A stretch of DNA of 64,000 nucleotides from assembly GCF_964340395.1 (NCBI RefSeq), contig NC_135551.1, positions 15,710,003 to 15,774,002 on the forward strand, given 5' to 3'. The position numbers were made by a program, and so were the translations under genes. This document shows, in pieces, positions 47,851-59,000 of the stretch (the first letter of the stretch is position 1; every line of letters begins with the position of its first letter). The stretch is from Glandiceps talaboti (Eukaryota; Hemichordata; Enteropneusta; Spengelidae). The notes beneath the pieces are model-generated. The model saw only the letters and a list, made by a program, of their open reading frames with translations. It did no database searches and was not told the DNA's origin.

Positions 47851-49110
47851 AACGAACAGTCTAGTGGTCTGAGGTCTGGTGGAAATTAGCGGCCGCACAC
47901 ACAGGAATATGCTTCTTTAATAACGGAATGCGTGAATACTACACCTTAGCTCCAGTAGAAATGTGTGCTCTGGCTTTGTGAGAATGTAATAATTGACTTC
48001 AGATGATAAAGTAACAGTGATGACGTAGATTCTTTCACAGACACATAAGAAACTTCGCCGAAACGTTCTCATCATAGTGTATCCCAACATTCTCGCAAAC
48101 CAGGGCTGTTAGTTCTTTCGCTACACTTCAGTGAGACGGCTCCTTGACTTTTAACAACGGCGCCGTAAAATAGGCCGTGGTTTGTGACGATGTATCCAAA
48201 CAACGTTTAGCGATATAATGTCATTATCGATAATACAGATGTATGTGTGAAAATATTACTATGCAGTTGTTATACAATCTGAACAAACTGTATATTTCAA
48301 GGAATTTACTCGAAAACCCCTAAACCAATACTTCAATAACAGTAGAGGATATCAATTGCCTGTAAAATCATTGTATTGTTACTATGACATCGTAAACCAT
48401 CGTAGAAGTATAAATATTCTTTTGCCGTGAATATTTATCCTTGGCTTGATTTGAAGTTTTATTCTTACAAAACAAGTCTCTACAAAGCCAGTCTGTAACA
48501 TGAAGGTACGCCGTGACAGGGCGCCCTCACACATCGGTCAACCTGTCGAGCATATATTACAGTTTATTACAAAGCGTGATCGTTAATATAATGTTGTTAA
48601 CATCGGTACTATTACACTTTTCATTTAATACATAGACCTTAAAACTAACTATGACGTAGCTCAACTTCCGTACAGTTATACTTAAATCTACCTTGTCTAC
48701 ATAATTGTATACAAAGGGTCAAACAAATTAATTGGGATATTTTGACCTTTTATGACCTCTGCTACTATACTAGAAGTATTGACGTGTTGATACCAGCGTT
48801 GTCAGAGTGATATTATGAAGGCTAACAAGTCCAACCCTGAATAAATCTTCATCTATACACAGCTGTCGAAACATATCAACCAAATTTCAGCTAAATCTGC
48901 AGAATAGTTGTGAAATTCATGATTTTTGACCAAACAGACACGTGTTAGACTTAATTTGTATATCCCTGTTACAGCTACATATCTTTACAATATTCCATCA
49001 AATTTCAGACCAATCAGCAAGGTAGTGTTTGATTCCTGTTAGACACCCTAAGGTATATCCACAGCAATAGCAATACATGTACAATCGGCCGGTCATCAGT
49101 GTCTGACTTT
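47851..49110. other. Gene-free intergenic stretch
   Basis: Between MRPS15 and the ROCO gene; no exon or repeat recognised. Confidence 0.4.
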
Positions 49111-49113
49111 CAG

Positions 49114-49126
49114 TTGTGTGTGTGTG

Positions 49127-49166
<40 letters not shown>

Positions 49167-49232
49167 TACATACATACATACATACATACACACACACACG
49201 CACACACATACATACACACACACACACACACA
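49114..49232. repeat. (GT)/(CA)n and (CATA)n microsatellite
   Basis: Starts as GT, switches at gcgcgc to CA, then CATA and CA again. The GT-GCGCGC-CA junction is itself a perfect palindrome able to form a hairpin or Z-DNA. Confidence 0.95.
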
Positions 49233-50055
49233 TCCATAAGCAATATATCACGCGACACGTAAAACACGTTTATCTAGCATGCGTAGCTATATTTAGACTA
49301 ATTTTGAGGATGCTAGTTTGTGACTGGTACAACCTGAGAATGAAGTGATACATGTACATGCATGCATATATTTGAATTCCATTGGCTTGAAAGATGTGAT
49401 GTGGTCTACATTTGTCTTATGAGACAATCCAATGTATGCACCTGGTGTAATTGTAAAACCCTCTGATGTTACAAAATGTCATCAAATATACAAATTTTAG
49501 CTTCTATGGTTAAAGGATTCATGGACAAACAAGAATAACAATTTCACACACACTGTCTCTTTTATTGCTATCTTCCTACCAAAAATAAACCTTTAAAACC
49601 CAACCAGAAAGATAAAATGGTAAACTAATTTACTAGAGCCTGGAATCATGTCGTATCGCAATTTTCTGTCGCTTTTCTCTCACCTCGCCTGGTACATTTG
49701 TATTTTACTAACGTCCTATTGCTAAAGTTACGGCCAGATCATGTGATCTGAAAACAAACTCGGATTCTTATTGGGTTTTCAAGTTAATTCTTCCCGCTGT
49801 GAGATAGTGACGTCGATAACATATATATAACAACGTGATAAGAACCAACTCGGAGGATTGAACTGTACAATGTAAACACGACTATCACAGTCAACGTCAT
49901 TGCAGGAATCTTAATCTAAGTTTACGTTTGAATATACCACTATACCGTTACACAGCAAAATGTCTGGCGTGGTAGAAGAAAAGGGAGAGAGAATCACCAC
50001 ATGACTGGATTCTAGGCTAATTTACTCAAACAAATATCAAGAATTCGTTAATACC
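49233..50055. other. Gene-free intergenic stretch
   Basis: No exon or RNA gene recognised. Confidence 0.4.
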
Positions 50056-50061
50056 TCATTT

Positions 50062-50440
50062 ATTAGGATTAAAGTGGCCAATGGATGAGGATTAGGTAGT
50101 TATTTGGGTTTTTAATTTAAAATTTAATTTAAAATTCTATCATGGCGTTCTACTTGAAACATTAATGTGGAACAACATATGCCAAGTCCTTGTTTGTAAC
50201 TCAATAAACTGCAAACGACTGCTAAATGCGTAAAATCTTTGTTATTGTACGTACAGTAACAAACGTTTTACACAATTTGTTTTAGCTCTTTGCAATGTAT
50301 TGAGTTACAAACACAGACTCGGCACTGTCTGTTGTTTCATTCTGATTTTTCAAGTCGGACGCCACGATAAAATTGTTTTATAAATTAAAAATCCAAAATA
50401 AACACTCAATCCTAATCCATATGGCCACTTTAATAAACTT
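50062..50440. mobile_element. Foldback MITE between MRPS15 and the ROCO gene
   Basis: Ends of about 95 bases pair at about 80%: left ttaaagtggccaatggatg..., right the reverse of ttaaagtggccatatggat.... They continue through gtttttaattta and catggcgttctacttgaaa. An inner pair (gtttgtaactcaata / tattgagttacaaac) extends the palindrome toward the centre. No coding sequence. Confidence 0.75.
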
Positions 50441-51980
50441 GATTGGAAGAAAATAAAAATAACAAGTGAATGTAAGTTTAGCATTAAACAACAATTATTG
50501 TCTACAATATGATAACCATCTAAAGTGAAAGATTTAAAAATACAACCAAAACCAAACAAATCTCTATGAACTGAATTTAGAATGGAATTCACAACAGTTT
50601 CTAGACTGTCAATTACTAAACATAGTCCAGGACAACAGCCTGTGTATAATACTTACATTGGATTAATATTTTGCATTTCATAGTTTGTAGATTCGGGTTT
50701 GTTTTGCGTACACATCATCAAAGATAATGCAAATCAACTTTCTGCAAAGTATAATTACAGTAAAACACTTTGCAAGTAAACTGTTATAAGTATAGTTATT
50801 ACAAATATCCTGCCAAATTCTTGTGAGATTACTTTAAAAAAAAACACATTTCTAAAATAAGCTTCTACAACTCTTCTTGAATGTCGACATGTATAGAATT
50901 TAAACACTTTTTTTCTGACACTTTTCAGTAATATGTTTTCATTTTACTAGACAATATAGGTTGATCTACATGCTACATAATTTTGAGGAACTTAAATGAA
51001 GGTTTATACTCTGTATTAAAATTCCACTTACTAGTTGACTAATTTATTGAGGAAGAAACAGTAAGTTCACAAAGTTTTAAGAAGATATTGAGAAGTTTAA
51101 AACCCATGTCTATATTGTATTAGTTATACATGTATATCCTTAAATTCCATGTAACAATACACTGGATATAGTATTAACTAAATGATGTTACAAAGATATA
51201 TGTTCTAGTTTATTTGCTACACTATATGTATTTGCTGTAATTATCTTACAAATCTAACTACGTCAGTTCTAACACTATCTAGTATGGTTATATCGATGTC
51301 ACTCCGTTTTTATCGTTATTGATTTCAGATTTTGTAAACTGTGGTCATTCGGTTTCCCTCCTTTCTCTCTTTGGTAAAGACATCGGAATATATCGAAAGG
51401 TGCATTCATAAACAATAGTGTTACCAAATCATGATTAGTAATAACAAATTACAATGAAATGTTCAGTGATGTGTTCGTTGACACTTCATTTACATTGTGT
51501 CGTATACAGTAGACAATATGTCCATATATGGACTGAACCCCATTAATTCTCTGTGAACGGTGTCCTATTAAACACATCCCTGCATGCAGTAAGACGTCTC
51601 AGATACCAGTAGGTTTCTTTCAAGATGTGCAATGTAATAATGCCTCGTTATTTGAACCTACAAAATGAACAAGACAATTCATTACTAATAATGGTTACAT
51701 TGCTTTTAACCATATTGGTCATAATTATACATGTTTAATCATTTGATTGGAATTCATTGTAAGTACTGATACCTATTCAATACATTCAGACAATATTCAC
51801 AGATGTTAGTGAAGTAACAATCAATCACTATAAGACATTTATGACTAAATATCAGCTTTTACTGACATACATATTCAGTTGTTATATATTACTGGCAGCA
51901 AAATACTTGAAAGACTAAACAAATGGTACTCTAAATACTAATGTGTTCAGTACTAACAAACTCCTAACAGTATTATATAT
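50441..51980. other. Downstream flank of the ROCO gene
   Basis: AT-rich, no exon seen. The 3' UTR of the ROCO gene should lie at the right side of this interval. Confidence 0.4.
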
Positions 51981-53039
51981 TTAACCCATACATATTATGT
52001 GATGTTGACCTGACCTGCACTGGTTAACCATGTCAACCAATGGTCGTCTTTCGATAGCTATTAGCAGATCCTTGAGATATTGTAAGTTATCTCTGCTTAT
52101 CACCCCTTTCTCTTCAAGACGTTGGAATATATCAACAGGGTCCTTGAGGTTTTGCAATTCACGTTTAGGAATAGGACCACCATAGAGAAACCCTCTTAAT
52201 TTCTTCTCATCGTCTTGACCCAGTTCTTGACACAACTGTAGATAAAGGCTACTTAACTGACGTATCTTTACCATTGCAGACATTCTGGGAAGTGAGAATG
52301 AGAGATAAGAGAACATTTAGGACAATAGTAAAAGGTACAGTCAACAGAAATAAACGTAGACTTAAATATTTAATCTCCATTTCTGTTTTCATATATCACC
52401 TTTGTTATGTTCATTTTTAGGGAAGGGCTAAACTAGACTAGACTAGACTAGAATATTTAATATGGTGCTTCCTGTGCATGCGCAGTGTGAAAACTGAGAA
52501 TGCATAGTAAATTGCTCTCTCATTTATCGGAATGTATGCATCGATATTTATGTTTGGCAATATTTAGAAAACCATAAAGAACATCTAAAATGGTCAAATA
52601 GTATTATATAAAGAAAAATCGCAACAAATCTAAACTTTCAGTAAAAGTCTTACGTAATTCCATCAATAGAATTACATGCTACATTAACATAAAGTATTTA
52701 ATGCAATTCCATTTGGTTCATTCAAATGTATCTTCTTAAGTAATGGAAAAGACAATGGTCTACGATTCTTGAATAATAACAAATATGAAATACTGTAAAC
52801 TTTCACTTACCTATCTCGACTAATTTTCTTCCAGTCAACATCTGTAAGGTAATGAGAGTTAAACGGTAGGAGTAGAGAGAGCTATACATTTATTTAGCTT
52901 TCTTGAAAAGCCATCTGGGTGGGAATTAGTCGAAGACTTAAATCGTTTTTACACACAGTTGACAGTGATGAAATACAAAGAGTTAATGCACCTTTATATA
53001 ATATTTGTATGTATGTATGTATGTATGTATGTATGTATG

Positions 53040-53073
<34 letters not shown>

Positions 53074-56000
53074 GTATCAAACTCGTAGAATATAGAGTGC
53101 TCGATGCTTGGGTAAGCAGGGCGGGAATAATCAAAGTGAGTTGGTTGGAACTTGAGGTGCTAAGTTGTAACTCCGAGTTTCACGCTCAATGCGTTCATCA
53201 GACAACTGTCAGCTACTCGTTGTGTTACTGTATTTATATGTGTAAGGTGTGAAAGAATTTATTGGCAGTTAATTTGCGTATTTTTCGTGTCTGAAGGTTA
53301 GGTTGTGGTTATTGTATCTTTGTTTGAAGGCATGTTCAGTCAGGCCGATGTACAGTTTGGGGGGTTGGTTGCATTCCTCTCTTTTTACTTCTGCGTTGTA
53401 GATTATACTGGTGGTCAGGCAGCTTTCCTGTAGGGGGCATGTACTTTTATTTCGGCAGTTGCAGGATTTCTCTTTGGTCGTTGTATTGTTGTTCGCGATT
53501 TTGTTGTTATGTGTTTTGATGATGTTGGCGACGTTTGGCATGCAGCTGTAACTGACTTTCATTGTATTAATTATTTCATTGTATTCATTGTACAATAACC
53601 ACAACCTAACCTTCAGACACGAAAAATACGCAAACAGCACTGAACTTTCGAAATACATCTGGCAGCTGAAAAGAAATAAAAAAACGTTCAAAGTAGACTG
53701 GTCTATATCACAGAGAGCACGCCCATACAGTAACGAAACCAAACGATGCGACCTCTGCCTAACTGAAAAACTCTGCATCCTCAACGCCGACAAACAAACA
53801 CTTCTCAACAAAAAATCTGAACTCATCTCAAAGTGCCGACACGAAAACAAGTTCTACATAGCGAACTTCAAAAGTAACATCACCTGACAAATCTGAGGAC
53901 CCCTTGTATGCATAGAAACAATACACAATTAACTGCCAATAAATTCTTTCACACCTTACACATATAAATACAGTAACACAACGAGTAGCTGACAGTTGTC
54001 TGATGAACGCATTGTGAGCGTGAAACTCGGAGTTACAACTTATTAGCACCTCAAGTTCCAACCAACTCACTTTGATTATGTATGTATGTATGTATGTATG
54101 TATGTACGTACGTACGTACGTACGTACGTACGTACGTATGTATGTATGTATGTATGTATGTATGTATGTATGTATGTATTACACACTCTAGATGTGTTTG
54201 CCATATGCACATCGTAGTCTATAACTCGTACTGGGGACATTAATATATTGTTTTGAGAAACGCAACGACCAATTTCCACAACAATGTAAAATGTCTGTGA
54301 TAATAATACTTACATGTTGAATACCATAACAATAAACCTGGTTCTTCAAACGGGATTTGGCTTCTACTACAGATGACTCGGCCTTTCGCTAGAAGAGTAC
54401 GAGATGACGTGTCGATGGCAACGCATCTATCATCAACGTCGTCAATATCTACCAACAATTTACCTGGCTCATGATGCTTACAAGGACATTTCAGGCAGGC
54501 ACGATAAGATAAACCAGGACAATAGGTTTTGATCAGCGCTGTCAGTTCTGCCTCTACCGTTTCCCTGACGTTTGTCACCAACTTGGGGTTCAGCTCTGTT
54601 GGTTGATTTCCTCCCAGTGAGATTTTAAGTACTCTCATCTCAATATCAGAACTCCTTTTGCAAAGAGTGACTTGAACACCCCTTTCGTTGTTTATTGGTA
54701 TACGAGATCGATGTTTCACCAACACTGGATTCTGTTGCAATTTCCTTGAGCATCTCACGACCAATTTGTAATACAGCCCCTCGGGTAGGAAATTGCCAGG
54801 GAAATGGAAGTAGATAGGGCAACAAGCTATACTATCTGTAGGACAAATGATGTCGCCTTTCTCGTCTTTACCTCTTGTGAGAAGGGACGGCAGATAATAG
54901 ACATTCGACTGAGGACCAGCACGTTTTGGGCAAGGTACATAACACAGGATGTCAAACTTTTCCATTATCTTCAGGACAATTTGCTTGTCCTGTATACGAC
55001 CTTTCTCTTCGAGTATGTGATCCAGTAGACCCTCACCTAAGCGCCCTTCCTTAGACACTTCATCAACCATGTTGTGAAGTTTGGGTGGTAAACTCAAGGT
55101 CGGTAGTTCTTGGGTAATAACCAACTTGAATAGGTTGACTAACCATCCGACATCTAGGATAACCGTATCCTTAAGCTCTGGCTCAGCAACATAATGTACG
55201 ATCTCGCCCACACTGTGGTAAAACTCCAAAGCCTTATCTACATCTTCGCGTTTCATATTTATTCTCTTTCCAATTTCGTAAACCTCATTTAGCTTTAATA
55301 CCTGCTGATTCATCTTTCTGAATGTGAGTTCAAGGTGAATCCACTTTACAGGTACTTCGCCAAGGAAGAAATATTCCTCGGCTAGCGATTTAATCCGTTG
55401 ACGGAGTTCTTCGATCTTCGGATCGGACGGTGTGTCTCCCTCTCTCGATTTGTTGTCAATGGCAATCATGCCATCAAGATGCTCACTAGCAGCTACACAG
55501 TGTTTACGTATGTAGTCTTTGATGTCTCGTAGTCGTTCCTCTGCCAATTGTTCTCTATTACGACCCTGAAAAAATGATATACCGAAATATATGTATAGTG
55601 TACACAAATTACACATCTAGGGTCCATGTATTACAACTTTGTAACCTTTAATCCAAATACTTTAGTCAATTTTATGGCAAAGAAAATATATCCATTTTAT
55701 AAACGATTTGATGATAACTGACCTGAGGTTCAGTAGTGCTATGGGCATGGTGAAATGTCGGTGTGTATGAATATATATGTGTGTATATATAAGTGTGTGT
55801 GTGTGTGTTTCTGTGTTGGTTGGCGAGGGGGGGGGGGGGGGTGAACCACTTAAAGTCAAAAACCGCCAGACCAATTATATTGGTATTTGGTAAGGACTTT
55901 ACTTATGGAGTGTAGATGAATATTTTTTTGAAATGAAATTAATGAGCAGTGGAATGCAAGTTTTACCCAAGAGAGTGATATTTCAAATCGTATAAAAAAC

Positions 56001-59000
56001 AATCACTTATTTTACACGTCATCAACAATATAATAGACATTTGTGTTTGGTCAATGCAATCTGCGCCTGTTGTAGAATCCCTGATTGCAGTTTTATATTT
56101 TATCCGGATCAAAACTTCTTTAAAACCTAAGATCAAAAACTATGTAGCCAACCGACCTTATCAAGTAGATCTTTCTTTGTTCCAACTATGATAACTGGTG
56201 GCGCTGTAACAGAATACCTTGCTGCCTGTGCTCCACTTGAAGGGGAATCACCGGGTCTTGCATGGGCATGAATGGAATTCATCCAGAAGGAGAGGAAATC
56301 TGAAAATGCATGAAAACTATGTTCTAGGCACAACTGTTTTAGCTGTCTGACTAATCATTTTCATTTATCCATTAATCAGTTTATCTGTTTCCGCTTGTCA
56401 GAATACACCGATAACACACAGAGAGACACACATATACATACATACGTACGTACTTACAGGCACACACACGCACGCGCGCGCACACATACATACATACATA
56501 AATAAGTGAATACATACATACATACATACATACATACATACATACATACATACATACATACATTGATATTGCATAGCTAGTATTAGGAAATCGACTCAAC
56601 CACGCAGTCGCAAATCTATCACGATCGTTAATGTCCATATTTGATATTATCAAGTGATTTACGTGCATATTTTGATAACCGACCTTTGACACTCCATTCA
56701 TCTCTCCATGGTCCTTCAGCTTTGCTTGATAGGATTTCATCCAGGGTTTTTGTGAGATCCGTTACAAGTATGTAGATGACTCGACTTGTCAGGAATACCT
56801 ATGGCATGGAGTAAAAAGTCGAGTTGTGTTGTGAATAACAATGGTTTTCCGATTAATATAATTTCATAAATGTTTGCTATTGATTAATATAAAACTACAT
56901 GAAAGATGATAGAATAGTATTTTTAGTATTTTAAAATTGAATTGTGAAATAACATGTTTAGTATATTTACGTCACCAGTCGTCCTCTAGAATTTATGAAA
57001 TAGAATACTGTAAATCTCCGTCGATTTCTTGCATTTGTTGATGGTTACTTCTGGTTTAAGATCAGTATCCAGTGAAATGCGCAAATCATTACTAAATTCT
57101 AATATGTACAAGTGCACACATAGAAATAAAATAATATATTCGACCATAGCCTTATTAAATGCCAAATAATACTGAATGTCAAACTATAACATGTTACCAC
57201 TTTACTGTGAAACAGACGTGTATGAGCCCATCGACATCATTGCCGTGATGTTGTTATGAATTATCATGTATGAATACAAAGAGTTTGTCATTAAACAGCT
57301 GTAATATATTAACTAGTACCTTAAAGTACTGTAAAGAAAACTTCCCTTCTTCTATAACAATGTTTTGTTTAATATTTCGTTTGCCTAAGGATTTGTAACT
57401 TAGTCTTCAACACACCCTTATCAAGATATTGAGATGTCGGCAAACATTGTGATGAAGATATAAGTAGAAATACCTGATGTGTTGTATAGTATAAACTCTG
57501 TCCTGCAGAGTCCCATAGACTGAAGTATAGGTCAGGTTTATCAACGTCTTTAACCTCGCGTAGACGTGTCTGTATGCGTTCACGAAATCTACGTTCAGTG
57601 TTGCGAGATGGGGACTGTTTCTCATCATCCGTCTTCAAGTCACCAATAATGTCTGTACGTTTACGAAATGTTGTTGTAGGTTTGACAGGTGTTTTCTGAT
57701 ATTCTTGTTTCTTCATTCCAAACAAAAGAGTGTCTTCCATCAACTGTCTCGTTTCATCGATCAAACGTTCTCCTCTGTAATGATCAGTCTTCGATTCTTA
57801 GTCAAGATATAAAGTATGAAGTTGTGTAAATGCTTGAAAGGGGCTTTGTAGTGTTCAAATGTGCATAATAGGGAACTTGCAAACCCACCATCTTGAATGT
57901 TGCATCATGGGAAATGTGATAATAAATACTAATCAATCAGTATTGTAAACAATGCTGATACATTGTTTGTAACCACAAATAATCAGTTCAGAGTCACCCT
58001 GACAATTGTGGGAGGTTAATTTTATCAATAGCTCCAGATTAGGTATTACGATAACCATTTCTTTATTAGATAATCCCATGATAGTCCTTTGTGTCTGAAC
58101 ATGCTCAGTCTGGATTGCAAGTTCCCTATTGTGTGGTTAAAATTTAACACATATATACATACTTGCTGTTTATCTGTCAATGTCATAACTCATATCAATT
58201 TTTATAACATAAAATATTGTTTAACAATGATAATTAAGTGTTTTACGTTGTTGTCTGATGATGTACTGGATATACAGAAAAAATTAACGTAACTAACAGT
58301 ACTCAAGATTAAGAATTTGTCACATATGGATATTATTCAATAACTATGATAGTCAACGGGCCAGAGAGGGTTACCATACCATTCACCCTCCCAACATCTC
58401 CGACATATGTATTTTTGTTCATTGGAGAGTGATGAACAAGAAAGAGAAAACGGCAATCACTTCGGGTCCACGAACTATAAGGTTTGGCCTTGCCGTGTAT
58501 ATGGGTGGCATTTAATTTCTCGTCTCCCTCTTTTAAATATTGTTTTTATGCTTGAGTTACAATATAAATAATTCATCCCTAATAAGTAGATAACCTTATC
58601 ACATTTTACGTTTCTTCTATCAATTGTTCCAAACAACATTGATACCCACTGCTACCTAAATTAATACAGATTTGATTTTGGCGTATATTTGACAGTTATC
58701 AGACCCAATAATATGATGTATTCTAGTTTCCATACATGTCTTAAACACTATTTTCACTAAGGATTACATGGAAAGAATGTTTTAATGTCAGAGAAGACTC
58801 AACAGGTTGTTTGCAGCATTTGTTAGTTGAATTCAGTAGAGACAATTATTGTAAAACATATCTTGGAAAAGACACCGTCAGAATTGTGTCACAGACATTG
58901 GAATATTTCTATCGCCAATGTCTCAATACGATAAAATAATTTCAAAATTGGCCGTCCCTGTGTACACTAGAGCAATTTATACCATAAGTCCTAGATGTAC

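Larger units (their letters stand above)
53127..54079. mobile_element. Head-to-head pair of Penelope-like retroelement 3' fragments
   Basis: Two truncated copies in opposite directions meet near 53590. The left one is on the minus strand (about 53590 to 53127) and the right one on the plus strand (about 53590 to 54079). Both encode part of the C-terminal GIY-YIG endonuclease region typical of Penelope-like elements: KLYIGLTEHAFKQRY and NHNLTFRHEKYAN on the minus copy; FRHEKYAN, ELSKYIWQLK and CDLCLTEKLCIL on the plus copy. They share the same 3' UTR and terminus (ending CTTTGATTAT). The left copy has lost about 300 bases from within FRHEKYAN to the 3' UTR. No reverse transcriptase remains. 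It lies in the intron between the COR exon and the 31-nt exon of the ROCO gene. Confidence 0.85.

Noticed and set aside
50350-50592. Hydrophobic minus-strand frame of 80 codons
   Set aside because: It lies over the end of a foldback MITE and has no start or splice context of its own.
53269-53887. Two overlapping genes on opposite strands
   Set aside because: Both frames are parts of the same Penelope-like endonuclease region in head-to-head fragments, with unrelated antisense sequence filling out the minus frame.
55662-55874. Minus-strand frame rich in Pro and Thr
   Set aside because: It is made by the G15 and (GT)n tracts inside a ROCO intron.
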